Positions 26,684-38,236 of a DNA stretch of 64,000 nucleotides are shown here, piece by piece. Origin of the DNA: Streptomyces avidinii (GTDB taxonomy: Bacteria; Actinomycetota; Actinomycetes; Streptomycetales; Streptomycetaceae); NCBI RefSeq assembly GCF_014650695.1, contig NZ_BMVL01000016.1:1-64000 (forward strand), written 5' to 3'. The stretch's first letter is position 1, and each line of letters opens with the position of its first letter. The notes beneath the pieces are model-generated. The model worked only from the letters and a program-made list of their open reading frames with translations. It did no database searches and had not been told where the DNA came from. Made by a program: the position numbers and the translations under genes.

Positions 26684-29600
26684 TCACGTCACATCCGCGG
26701 CCGCCCTGCTGAGGGTCTCCACCGTCCGACGGGCGCTCGGCCCCAGCAGGGCCGCCGCCTCCGCCTCCGCCCTCGCCAGCCAGCGGGCCACCAGCGCCCC
26801 GAAGGCCGGTTCGGCCCGGGCCAGCTCCACCGTCCGCCGCTCGAAGACCGCCGGCCCGCCCGGGACGCGCAGCAGCTGCCGTCCGGTGCGCCGCAGCAGC
26901 TCCCGCGTACGGTCCTCCTGGCGCGCGCAGGCCCCGGCCGCCACGGCCTCGAGGAACACGTCGAGCACCTGCGGATCGGCCTCCTCGCGCAGCAGGGTGT
27001 CGGCCAGCTCCCCGCGCAGCGGGTGCGAGGCCTCCGAGCCCGGCGCGGCCAGTACGACCGCCAGCGCGGCGCGCACCACGGCCGGGGCGCCGAGGAGCAG
27101 GTCCAGGACCAGGGGCCGCACCACCGAGGCGGCGGCCGGGCCCTGGTCGAGCCGCCGGTCGACGAAGAAGGCGGCGTGCGGCGCGTCCCCGGGGCTCCGC
27201 GCGAGATGCTCCCGTACGAGGTCACCCGCGCGCCGGGCCAGCCCCGGCGTGGTCAGCCCGGCCAGGGCGCGCACCACCTCCCCGTCGGCGCGGGCCCGCA
27301 GGGCGGCGAACACCTCGTCCGGATCGGGCAGGACGGGCAGGGCGGCGACCAGAGCCTCCGCGGGCAGCCGGGAGCCGGGCTCGGGATCCCGGAAGCAGGC
27401 GAGGGCATCGGGCAGGTAGCGGCCGCGCACCTGGGGGTCGCGCAGCAGGATCGCGAGGGCGCTGCCGTGCAGGGTGGCGTCGGCGGGTCGGGCGAGCAGG
27501 GCCCGGGCGGCGCGGCGCAGCAGCTCGCGGTCGGCGGGGGTGCGGAGGTGCGGGGAGGTGGCGAGCCCGTAGGCGGCCGCCGCGACCCGGCGCTCGGGGC
27601 GTTCGTCGTGTGCCCAGCGGTCGACGGCCCGGCACAGGGCGGAGGGCTCCTCCTCGGCGAGTACGGCCAGCAGCTCGTCGGCGCGGGGGTGCGCGGCGGT
27701 GACGAGCGCTTCGGTGAGGTCGTCCACGGCGAGGGCGCGGTGGGTGTGGAGCAGGGCCTGGGCGGCGGTGGCGACGGTGGCCCCGGGGCGGCCGCGCAGC
27801 CTGCGGCCGTCGGTGAACCAGGCGCAGAGCAGGGGCTGTGCGCGCTGCGGGTCCCGGACGAGGCGGCGGGCCGCGGCGTCGAGGAAGCGGTCGCCGGGGA
27901 CCGCTTCGGCGGGGTCGGCGGGCAGCAGACGGCGCAGCAGGTCGAGGCGGTCGGGCTCGGGCAGCCGCAGCCGGTTCCAGAACCAGCCGCCGAACTCCCC
28001 CGGGCCGACGCGGGCCACGTGCTCGGCGAGGGCGTGCAGGACGGGGAGGTGCGGGCGGGCGTCCGGGGCCCGGAGCAGGGTCTCCCGCAGCAGCCGGGCG
28101 GCCCACCAGGCGCGGTCGGGGGTGGCCCGATCGGGTTCCTCGGCGATGCGGTTGAGGCGGTCGACCAGCGCGGTGAGCTCCCTGCGCAGCGGGTCGGGGG
28201 CGAGCCGGCGCAGGGCCTCCAGGATCGGCCCGATCCGGTGCCGGGGCACGGGCAGGCCGGGGACGGCGGGTCCGTGGACGAGGAGGCCGAGGGCGGTGGG
28301 GGCGTCGAGGTGGCCGGCCTGGATCCAGTCGGACAGCTCCTCGTGGGCGAAGCGGTAGCCGGGACCGGCGGGCACCAGCAGGCCCTCGGTGAGCACGGCG
28401 GAGGCCCATCCGGTGCGCCACGGGAAGAGTTCCTCGAAGGCGGCCCGGTCCAGCTGCCCCTGCCCGGGCCCCAGGGCGCGCCGCGCGGCCTCGTGCACCC
28501 GGCCGGCCACGCGCGCCGCGAGCCGGCGGACGCCGGGGCCGTGCACCCGGGCGCCCCCGGCGTCGGCGCAGGCCGCGGCGATGCGGACGGCGGCGCGCAG
28601 GCACAGCAGGTCCAGGTGTGCGGCGAATACCTCGTCGCGGCCGGGGCGGCCGGCGGTGACCTCGGCGGCGCGGATCCCGGCGAGCAGGTGCAGGGTGAGC
28701 GGATGCCGGGCGTCGGCCTCCCGGACGGCGTCGGCGGGGATGCCGAGGCGGGCCCGGGCGGTCTCGGCCTCGGCGGGGGCGAGTTCCGCGAGCGGGAGGG
28801 CGGGCGGCAGCCGCCGGGCGGGGCGGGCCGGGGTGTGCAGTGCCTCGGGCGGGTAGAGGGCGCCGGCCCGTTCCCAGTACTCGGGCCGGGCGGCGACGAC
28901 CAGCCGGGCCCCGGTGCCGCGCAGCCACTCGGCGGTGGCGGCGGTCCAGGGGCCGAGCCGGTGGGCGAGTTCCGGCGGCATCTCCTCGGGGGCATCGAGC
29001 ACGACGAGCAGCCCCCGCCCGGCCCCACCGGCCAACCGCGCGACCTGTTCGGCAATGCCGCCGACCGCGCCGCCGCTGCCCGACACGGTGCCGGTGCCCG
29101 GGCCGCTGCCGGTACCCGCCGTCGGGCCGGTGCCCCGGTCGGCGCCGGAGCCTTCGCCCGCCGCCTGAGCCGGGCATGCGCCCAGGCCCGTGCCGCCGGC
29201 CGGTCCGCTGCCGGTGCCGGTCCCGGGACCCGTGGCGGTGGCCGTGGCCGTGGCCGCGCCTGCACCCCGGTCCGTGCCGACGCCCGTGCCGGAGCCGGTT
29301 CCCCGGTCCGCACCGGTGGGTGGGCCGGTCCCCGAGCCGGTGCTGATGCCTGTCGCCGGACCCATGCCCGAACCAGTGCCGGTACCGGTGCCCGTGTCCG
29401 GGCCGATGCAGGCGCCGGTGTCCGTCGCCCGGCCACTGCCCCACCCGGTGCCCGCCGCCCTGTCCGTGTCCATGGCCGCGCCGGCGCCCCAGCCAGTGCC
29501 CGGGGCCGGGGCCGGGGCCGGGGCCGGGGCCGGGGCCGGGGCCGGGGCCGGGTCGGGGGGTGTCTCGTCGTCGCCGGGCTGGTCCGGCGTGGGCGGTCGG

Positions 29601-30685
29601 TGCGCGGGCGGGGATCCTGCGACCGCCGCGGGGCCGTCGGTGCTCGGCACCGGCGCCCGACGGGCGGCCCCCGCCGCGCGCTCGTCGGTGCACGGGACCG
29701 GCCCCACGGCGGGAGCCACCGGCTCACCGGCCGTGGAGACGATTCGGGACGCCGTCGTCAGGGCCCGTGTCGCGGCCTCGGCCAGGGAGGTGTCCCCGGT
29801 GCGCAGGTCCGCCCCGCGCAGCCAGAGGGTCGGGGCGGGGCGGGCCCCGTGGGCCCGGCGGACGGCCAGTGCGGCCAGTTCCGTGGTGCGGCCCGTGCCC
29901 GGGTCCCCCACGAGGCCGAGGACCGGGCGGTCCCCGGAGGTGAACGCGGCGAGTTCGGCGGCCACGGCCGGGCGCTCCACGGGCTCCGGCCCGTCCGAGC
30001 GGAGGCAGGCGCCGAGGGTGGTCGCGGTCAGCTCCAGCGCCCCGGCGAGGTTCAGGTCGGCGCCGTGACCGGGCACGGTCGCGGCGTTGCGCTCCAGGAG
30101 GGCGGCCAGCGGGCCGTCCGGGTCTGCTCCGGCCGCCGCCCGCAACGCCACCGCGAAGCCCCCGGAGCGGTGCTCCGCCCGCAGAGCGGTGCCCAGTACC
30201 GCGAGCACCGCTCCGGTCCCGGCGTCGAGCACCGGGCCCCCGCAGGCCTCCCCGCCGAGCCGCAGCGCGTCCCGGCCGTCCGTACCGATCGCCAGTTCCA
30301 CGGCCACGCCAGCGGGCACCGCGTGGGTCCGCGCCGCCGCCGGGTACGTGGCCTGCGCGCCCCCCAGCACCCGCGCCTGCCGCCATCCCCGCGCGGGCAG
30401 CCGTACGTAGGTCCCGGGATCGATCACCTCGCGCAGCGCCACCGGCAGGGGCCGGACCCCGAGCCCGTCGGTCCGTACGAGCGCCAGCGCGAGCCCCGGC
30501 AGGACGGTCACGTCCGCCGCCTCGGCCAGCCAGGTCCGCCCGGCGGGTCCCGGCGCGTGCAGCACCACCCGGGTCAGGCCGTCGACGGCCTCGTGACTGG
30601 TGACCACCGTCCCGCGGTCGTCGGCGACGAATCCGCTGCCGCGCGCCCGCCCGCCGGGATCGCAGATCTTGACGAGCTCCGCCAT
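26684..30685 (-). CDS. Trypsin-fold plus STAND-like P-loop NTPase protein
   Basis: This 1333-residue protein has a trypsin-like N-terminal domain (about 1-185), a low-complexity linker, a P-loop NTPase domain and a long helical, repeat-like C-terminus (about 680-1333). The protease site is altered: H31 remains (TSHEAVDG), the Asp is missing (GLALALV instead of DLAL), and the nucleophile position of GDSGGP is C148 (GEACGGP). The P-loop reads GDPGTGRTT (260-268), with Arg replacing Lys; the Walker B-like LLVVLDAPEE and the RP motif of STAND ATPases (VVAARPEYW) follow the linker. An ATG at 30685 follows GGGGAG. The architecture is that of bacterial sensor/conflict proteins; the role here is unknown. 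Some residues of the P-loop domain are split from the rest by the Pro/Gly/Thr-rich insert at about 330-600. Confidence 0.75.
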   Translation of the reverse strand: MAELVKICDPGGRARGSGFVADDRGTVVTSHEAVDGLTRVVLHAPGPAGRTWLAEAADVTVLPGLALALVRTDGLGVRPLPVALREVIDPGTYVRLPARGWRQARVLGGAQATYPAAARTHAVPAGVAVELAIGTDGRDALRLGGEACGGPVLDAGTGAVLAVLGTALRAEHRSGGFAVALRAAAGADPDGPLAALLERNAATVPGHGADLNLAGALELTATTLGACLRSDGPEPVERPAVAAELAAFTSGDRPVLGLVGDPGTGRTTELAALAVRRAHGARPAPTLWLRGADLRTGDTSLAEAATRALTTASRIVSTAGEPVAPAVGPVPCTDERAAGAARRAPVPSTDGPAAVAGSPPAHRPPTPDQPGDDETPPDPAPAPAPAPAPAPAPAPGTGWGAGAAMDTDRAAGTGWGSGRATDTGACIGPDTGTGTGTGSGMGPATGISTGSGTGPPTGADRGTGSGTGVGTDRGAGAATATATATGPGTGTGSGPAGGTGLGACPAQAAGEGSGADRGTGPTAGTGSGPGTGTVSGSGGAVGGIAEQVARLAGGAGRGLLVVLDAPEEMPPELAHRLGPWTAATAEWLRGTGARLVVAARPEYWERAGALYPPEALHTPARPARRLPPALPLAELAPAEAETARARLGIPADAVREADARHPLTLHLLAGIRAAEVTAGRPGRDEVFAAHLDLLCLRAAVRIAAACADAGGARVHGPGVRRLAARVAGRVHEAARRALGPGQGQLDRAAFEELFPWRTGWASAVLTEGLLVPAGPGYRFAHEELSDWIQAGHLDAPTALGLLVHGPAVPGLPVPRHRIGPILEALRRLAPDPLRRELTALVDRLNRIAEEPDRATPDRAWWAARLLRETLLRAPDARPHLPVLHALAEHVARVGPGEFGGWFWNRLRLPEPDRLDLLRRLLPADPAEAVPGDRFLDAAARRLVRDPQRAQPLLCAWFTDGRRLRGRPGATVATAAQALLHTHRALAVDDLTEALVTAAHPRADELLAVLAEEEPSALCRAVDRWAHDERPERRVAAAAYGLATSPHLRTPADRELLRRAARALLARPADATLHGSALAILLRDPQVRGRYLPDALACFRDPEPGSRLPAEALVAALPVLPDPDEVFAALRARADGEVVRALAGLTTPGLARRAGDLVREHLARSPGDAPHAAFFVDRRLDQGPAAASVVRPLVLDLLLGAPAVVRAALAVVLAAPGSEASHPLRGELADTLLREEADPQVLDVFLEAVAAGACARQEDRTRELLRRTGRQLLRVPGGPAVFERRTVELARAEPAFGALVARWLARAEAEAAALLGPSARRTVETLSRAAADVT
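29070..29560. repeat. Low-complexity insert with GGGGCC hexamer array
   Basis: At about 29500-29553 the plus strand holds roughly eight to nine consecutive GGGGCC units, encoding Ala-Pro repeats on the minus strand. The adjacent 29070-29440 encodes irregular Gly-Thr-rich repeats (GTGTGTG, GSGTG). The G-rich plus strand could form G-quadruplexes. Confidence 0.8.
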
Positions 30686-30798
30686 GGCCGCACCACTCCC
30701 CGCACTGCTCCCCCGCAACGCCCCGTGCTCCGACGGTAGGCAGGTGAAGATCAGCACGAAAAGCACGCGAGGCGAAAGCGCCCCCTTACGCTCCCTCC

Positions 30799-30831
30799 AT
30801 TCACTCCGAGCGCCTGCTCGGACGGGTGAAT
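30799..30831. promoter_or_regulatory. Long imperfect inverted repeat upstream of the trypsin-STAND gene
   Basis: Outer arms ATTCAC / GTGAAT (30799-30804, 30826-30831) and inner arms TCCGAGC / GCTCGGA make a near-symmetric element about 115 bp before the trypsin-STAND start codon. It could be an operator or a second terminator after truB. Confidence 0.35.
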
Positions 30832-30870
30832 ACAGGGGTCGGGGTGGATAGAGACCTACCCGAGGGGGGT

Positions 30871-30914
30871 CGTGGAGCGGTGAGCAGCAGTACCTGTGCG
30901 CTCACCGCTCCACG
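30871..30914 (-). terminator. Terminator after truB
   Basis: Arms CGTGGAGCGGTGAGC (30871-30885) and GCTCACCGCTCCACG (30900-30914) form a 15-bp perfect stem with a 14-nt loop 67 bp beyond the truB stop. It implies that the trypsin-STAND gene is not simply part of the truB operon. The 295-bp gap 30686-30980 holds this stem and the inverted repeat at 30799. Confidence 0.75.
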
Positions 30915-30980
30915 TCAACACCCGGTGACCGGGTGCACGAACCGGATCGGTCGACCGCCGGGATCGGCGGCCGACCGGGA

Positions 30981-31889
30981 TCAGGCGAAGACCGCGAGGG
31001 ACTTCGCCTTTCCGTTCTTGTTCTCGACGAGCCCGAGCAGCTGCCCCTGCGGCCCGAAGACCGCGACCGTGCGACCGGCCGCGTACTCCTCCGGCATGTC
31101 GATCCGCACGCCGTTGGCGAGCAGCGAGGCCCGTCGGGCGTCCAGGTCCCAGCGCGGGAAGGCCGCGGCGGCCGCCTCGCCGATGGGCATGACGGTCAGC
31201 TCCTCCTGGAGCTGGTCCAGGGTGCGCGCCCGGTCGAGCTTGTACGGGCCCACCCGGGTGCGCCGCAGCGCGGTCAGGTGCCCCCCGACGCCGAGGTCGG
31301 CGCCCAGGTCACGGGCGAGGGCGCGGATGTACGTACCGCTGGAGCAGACGACGGAGACGACGAGGTCGACGACCTTCGTGCCGTCCTCGGCCTCGGCCTC
31401 GCGCATGTCGTACACCTGGAACGACGAGATGGTCACCGGCCGGGCCGGGATCTCGAAGTCCTCGCCGTCACGGGCGCGCTTGTAGGAACGCACGCCCTTG
31501 ATCTTGATGGCGCTGACCTTGGACGGGACCTGCATGATCTCGCCGGACAGCTTGGCGATGCCCTCGTCCACGGCCTCCCGGGTGACCCCGGCGGCGTCCG
31601 TGGAGGAGGTGATCTCGCCCTCGGCGTCGTCCGTCAGGGTGTCCTGGCCCAGGCGGATCGTGCCGAGGTACTCCTTCTCCGTGAGCGCGAGGTGGCCGAG
31701 GAGCTTGGTGGCCTTCTCCACGCCCAGGACCAGCACACCGGTCGCCATCGGGTCGAGCGTGCCGGCGTGGCCGACGCGACGGGTCTTGGCGATCCCGCGC
31801 ATCTTGGCGACCACGTCGTGCGAAGTGAAGCCGGACGGCTTGTCGACGATGACAAGGCCGTCCGGAGTCTTCCCTGCGTTGGTGCTCAT
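30981..31889 (-). CDS. truB: tRNA pseudouridine(55) synthase
   Basis: TruB isomerises U55 in the T-loop of tRNAs. The catalytic motif GHAGTLDPMATGVL (catalytic Asp in TLD) is near residues 38-51, with the KPSGFTSH motif at 18-25 and a C-terminal PUA-like region. It is 302 aa, the normal size. The ATG at 31889 overlaps the rbfA stop codon by four bases. It is the last gene of the rimP-nusA-ylxR-infB-DUF503-rbfA-truB run. Confidence 0.96.
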   Translation of the reverse strand: MSTNAGKTPDGLVIVDKPSGFTSHDVVAKMRGIAKTRRVGHAGTLDPMATGVLVLGVEKATKLLGHLALTEKEYLGTIRLGQDTLTDDAEGEITSSTDAAGVTREAVDEGIAKLSGEIMQVPSKVSAIKIKGVRSYKRARDGEDFEIPARPVTISSFQVYDMREAEAEDGTKVVDLVVSVVCSSGTYIRALARDLGADLGVGGHLTALRRTRVGPYKLDRARTLDQLQEELTVMPIGEAAAAAFPRWDLDARRASLLANGVRIDMPEEYAAGRTVAVFGPQGQLLGLVENKNGKAKSLAVFA

Positions 31890-32347
31890 TCCGCGGCTGC
31901 GTCCTCGTCCGAGTCGTCGGCGTCCTCGCCCGGCTTCTTGTACGGGTCGGCCTCGCCGGCGTACTGGGCGCCGGAGGAGACCTCGCGCACCTGGGCGTCG
32001 GAGGTGCGCGCCTTCTCGAGGAGGTCCTCGATGGTCTTGGCGTTCTCCGGGAGGGCGTCCGCGACGAAGGTCAGGGTGGGCGTGAACTTGGTGCCCGCCG
32101 CCCGGCCGACCGCGGACCGCAGCACGCCCTTGGCGCTCTCCAGGCCCGCTGCCGCGCTGGCGCGGTCCTCGTCGTCGCCGTAGACCGTGTAGAAGACCGT
32201 GGCCTCCCGCAGGTCGCCGGTGACCCTGGTGTCCGTGATGGTCACGTGCGTACCGAGGCGGGGGTCCTTGACACCGCGCTGCAGCTTCTCGGCCACCACC
32301 TCCCGGATGAGGTCCGCCAGCTTCTTCGCCCGCGCATTGTCGGCCAC
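31886..32347 (-). CDS. rbfA: Ribosome-binding factor A
   Basis: RbfA is a KH-fold factor needed for late maturation of the 30S subunit and the 16S 5' end. The core is ADLIREVVAEKLQRGVKDPRLG ... VFYTVYGDDED ... FTPTLTFVADALPENAKTIEDLL, with an acidic C-terminal extension (EDADDSDEDAAAE) typical of actinobacteria; 153 aa. The ATG at 32347 has GGAGAC upstream. It is coupled to truB by a 4-bp overlap and is 28 bp downstream of the DUF503 gene. Confidence 0.95.
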   Translation of the reverse strand: MADNARAKKLADLIREVVAEKLQRGVKDPRLGTHVTITDTRVTGDLREATVFYTVYGDDEDRASAAAGLESAKGVLRSAVGRAAGTKFTPTLTFVADALPENAKTIEDLLEKARTSDAQVREVSSGAQYAGEADPYKKPGEDADDSDEDAAAE

Positions 32348-32375
32348 TGGTCCGTCTCCTTCTTATGTCTTGCTA

Positions 32376-32669
32376 TCAGTCTTCATCACCGTGGAGGCGC
32401 CGTCGTACGGACAGCAGCTCCACTTCCGGACGCGCCGCGACCAGCCGCTCGCAGCGGTCCAGTACGTCCGAGAGGAACCCCGCGTCCCCACTCACCAGCG
32501 CGACCCCTATGCGGGCCCGGCGGTGGAGGTCCTGGTCACCCACTTCGGCCGCGCTCACCGAGAACTTCCGTTGGAGCTCGGCGACGATGGGCCGGACGAC
32601 AGAGCGTTTCTCCTTCAGCGAGTGGACGTCGCCGAGGAGCAGGTCGAAGGACAGAGTCCCCACGTACAT
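32376..32669 (-). CDS. DUF503 family protein
   Basis: This 97-residue protein (MYVGTLSFDLLLGDVHSLKEKRSVVRPI) is of the DUF503/YlxP family, which regularly lies between infB and rbfA; the YlxP name suggests a link with translation but no biochemical role is settled. Start at ATG 32669, with GGAA nearby but no strong ribosome binding site. The longer in-frame start at 32771 would add a basic, Pro-rich tail unlike the family. Confidence 0.9.
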   Translation of the reverse strand: MYVGTLSFDLLLGDVHSLKEKRSVVRPIVAELQRKFSVSAAEVGDQDLHRRARIGVALVSGDAGFLSDVLDRCERLVAARPEVELLSVRRRLHGDED

Positions 32670-32853
32670 GCAGTTCCGGATATCCCGCCGGTGCGGGTTC
32701 GGTGGCCTGCCGGGCCGTCGCCCGGAAGGATCACCCGGCGCTCGCGCGGCCGGGTCACCAGAACCGTACACGCAACGGCCGGGGCCGATCGACGGATATT
32801 CCGCCGACCGGCCCCGGTGCTACGAGCTACGACACGTGCGATGTGCCTCGCGC

Positions 32854-35979
<3,126 letters not shown>

Positions 35980-35992
35980 TTCGCTCCTTTTA

Positions 35993-36012
35993 GGTCCGGG
36001 TTACGCCGGACC
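35993..36012 (-). promoter_or_regulatory. Hairpin just upstream of the infB ribosome binding site
   Basis: GGTCCGG (35993-35999) and CCGGACC (36006-36012) form a 7-bp stem directly before AAAAGGAG, the infB ribosome binding site. It may modulate translation initiation or mark the end of the ylxR transcript. Confidence 0.4.
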
Positions 36013-36028
36013 GTCGCTACTTCATGGG

Positions 36029-36061
36029 CGTACTCATCGCGTACTCATCGAGTGCTCATCG
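36029..36061. repeat. Three 11-bp tandem repeats in the ylxR-infB gap
   Basis: CGTACTCATCG occurs twice exactly (36029-36039, 36040-36050) and a third time as AGTGCTCATCG (36051-36061). The 11-bp period is about one helical turn. On the minus strand the repeats create overlapping ATGAGTACG starts that open 4- and 6-codon reading frames before infB. Confidence 0.8.
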
Positions 36062-36120
36062 CAATCTCGACCTACTTCCAACTCGCGAGGTACCTGACCG
36101 CACGGGGTATCCGTGCCGTA

Positions 36121-36414
36121 CTACTTCATTACGGTGTGCCCGGCCTCGCCGGCCACGGCATTGCGCAGGTTCTCCGTGTCGAGCGCTCCGGCGGACCGAA
36201 GGGCCCGGGGGAACGCTCGTCGCCGGATCGCCTGGTCGAGGCAGACCACGGCAGGGTGCACGTAGGCACCCCGTCCCGGCCGCGTACCGCGTGGATCGGG
36301 GACGCATGCGTCCCCGTCCGCCACGACGCGCAGCAGATCGTTCTTGGCCGCTCGCTCCCGACACCCCACACAGGTGCGTTCGGGGCATGCGCGGGCTTGC
36401 GTCCGGCCAGACAC
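36121..36414 (-). CDS. ylxR: YlxR family RNA-binding protein (DUF448)
   Basis: The 97-residue product has the YlxR signature ERTCVGCRERAAKNDLLRVV and GRGAYVHPAVVCLDQAIRRRAF (the GRGAY(V/L)C-type motif). YlxR proteins lie between nusA and infB, bind RNA, and in some bacteria act as nucleoid-associated regulators or with RNase P. The GTG at 36414, with GGGAGG eleven bases upstream, gives VSGRTQARACPERTC, as in other streptomycetes; the longer open frame to 36522 is unlikely. Confidence 0.88.
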   Translation of the reverse strand: MSGRTQARACPERTCVGCRERAAKNDLLRVVADGDACVPDPRGTRPGRGAYVHPAVVCLDQAIRRRAFPRALRSAGALDTENLRNAVAGEAGHTVMK

Positions 36415-36559
36415 GCCTAAGTCTACCTCCCCGCACCGACCTCTCTCCCGACAAGTGGCGGGGGAAAGATCGAACGGCTGTCGTGTTGTCCTGTATCCGC
36501 CGCCGGAGCGGCGGCCGTGCACCCTGTCTACCGTCCGGGCAAGCCCGGACGGTACCGGT

Positions 36560-37570
36560 TTATTCCCCGTCCCGGTCCCGGTCGGCGTCGGGCGCCGTCT
36601 CGGTGTCGGGGCGGATGTCGATGCGCCAGCCGGTGAGCCGCGCGGCGAGGCGGGCGTTCTGGCCCTCCTTGCCGATGGCCAGCGACAGCTGGTAGTCCGG
36701 CACGGTCACCCGGGCGGACCGGGAGTCCCAGTCGACGACCTCGACCTTGCTCACCCGGGCGGGTGACAGCGCGTTCGCGACCATCTCCGCCGGGTCGTCC
36801 GACCAGTCGACGATGTCGATCTTCTCGCCGTGCAGCTCGGCCATGACGTTGCGCACGCGGCTGCCCATCGGGCCGATGCAGGCGCCCTTCGGGTTGAGAC
36901 CCGAACGGGTGGACCGAACGGCGATCTTGGTGCGGTGACCGGCCTCACGGGCGATCGCCGAGATCTCGACGCTGCCGTCGGCGATCTCCGGGACCTCCAG
37001 CGAGAAGAGCTTCTTCACGAGGTTGGGGTGGGTGCGCGAGAGGGTCACGGACGGACCGCGAACACCCTTCGCCACGCGGACGACGTACGCCTTCAGGCGC
37101 AGACCGTGCGTGTACTCCTCACCGGGGACCTGCTCCTGCACCGGCAGGATGGCCTCCAGCTTGCCGATGTCGACGAGGACGTTCTTGGGGTCCTTGCCCT
37201 GCTGGACGACGCCGGTGATGACGTCGCCCTCACGGCCGGCGAACTCGCCGAAGGTCAGGTCGTCCTCGGCGTCACGCAGACGCTGGAGGATCACCTGCTT
37301 GGCGGTCGTCGCGGCGATCCGGCCGAAGTCCGACGGCGTGTCGTCGAACTCCTTGGGCTCCTGGCCCTCTTCGAGATCCCTCGGGTCTTCCGTCGCCCAT
37401 ACGACCACGTGACCGTTGGTGCGGTCCAGCACGACGCGAGCGCGGCGGAAGCTCCCCTCGGTCCGGTGGTACGCGATGAGGAGGGCCGACTCGATCGCCT
37501 CGACGAGCAGGTCGAAGGAGATCTCCTTCTCCCGGACCAGACCCCGCAGGGCACTCATGTCGATGTCCAC
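36560..37570 (-). CDS. nusA: Transcription termination/antitermination factor NusA
   Basis: NusA binds RNA polymerase and nascent RNA to control pausing, termination and antitermination. The N-terminal polymerase-binding domain (about 1-105), the S1 domain (about 110-190) and two KH domains (GACIGPMGSRVRNVMAELHGEKIDIV near 232-257 and a second near 300) are present; the C-terminal acidic repeats of E. coli are absent, as in other actinobacteria; 336 aa. The GTG at 37570 is two bases after the rimP stop, and its ribosome binding site (GAGGAGG) lies inside the end of rimP. Confidence 0.97.
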   Translation of the reverse strand: MDIDMSALRGLVREKEISFDLLVEAIESALLIAYHRTEGSFRRARVVLDRTNGHVVVWATEDPRDLEEGQEPKEFDDTPSDFGRIAATTAKQVILQRLRDAEDDLTFGEFAGREGDVITGVVQQGKDPKNVLVDIGKLEAILPVQEQVPGEEYTHGLRLKAYVVRVAKGVRGPSVTLSRTHPNLVKKLFSLEVPEIADGSVEISAIAREAGHRTKIAVRSTRSGLNPKGACIGPMGSRVRNVMAELHGEKIDIVDWSDDPAEMVANALSPARVSKVEVVDWDSRSARVTVPDYQLSLAIGKEGQNARLAARLTGWRIDIRPDTETAPDADRDRDGE

Positions 37571-37572
37571 GG

Positions 37573-38070
37573 CTACGCCTCCTCTTCCTTCTTGTCCTTG
37601 CGGTTGAACTCGATCTCGACACGCGCCTTGGCGATGTCGGTGAATGCGATACGCCGGGCGGTCGCCTTGCGGCCCTTCACGCCCGGGACTTCGAGGTCCA
37701 GGCCCTCGTCGTCGACTTCGAGAATGCGGGCGATCAGTTCCCCGCCCTCGGCGAGCTGGAACTTCACGAGACGGCCGATCGCCCGTACGTAGTGACGGTG
37801 CTCGGTCAGCGGGCGGTCGGCGCCCGGCGAGCTCACTTCGAGGACGTACTCGTCCTCACCCATCACATCGGTTTCGTCGAGCTTGTCGGAGACCTCGCGA
37901 CTCAGCTCCGCACACGCGTCCAGCTCCACGCCCTCGTCGGAGTCCACGATGATCCGCAGCATCCGGCGCTTGCCCGCCCGGGACATCTCGATCTCTTCGA
38001 GGTCCAGGCCCTTGGCGGCGACGAGCGGCTCCAGCAGTCCGCGCAGCCTGTCGCTCTGGGTGGTGCTCAT
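37573..38070 (-). CDS. rimP: Ribosome maturation factor RimP
   Basis: RimP is needed for 30S subunit maturation. The 165-residue protein has the two-domain RimP layout: an alpha/beta N-domain with LEEIEMSRAGKRRMLRIIVD and VLEVSSPGADRPL, and an SH3-like C-domain ending in a lysine/glutamate-rich tail. It is the first gene of the nusA-infB operon. ATG start at 38070; the 166-bp gap to the divergent lipoprotein gene must hold its promoter, and I see no clear consensus there. Confidence 0.95.
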   Translation of the reverse strand: MSTTQSDRLRGLLEPLVAAKGLDLEEIEMSRAGKRRMLRIIVDSDEGVELDACAELSREVSDKLDETDVMGEDEYVLEVSSPGADRPLTEHRHYVRAIGRLVKFQLAEGGELIARILEVDDEGLDLEVPGVKGRKATARRIAFTDIAKARVEIEFNRKDKKEEEA

Positions 38071-38236
38071 CCGGGTGACTCCTCGGCCGCGTGTGCTGTT
38101 GTGATTTCCGTCGTGTGTCAGGTCAAAGGGTATCCGGTGTCGGAGGGTGTTGCCGTCCGCCCTGTGGACAGGGCCCCGGGTACCGTGATCACACCCTGCC
38201 CCGCCATCGCCCCGTCATCACCCGGAGGACGTCGCC

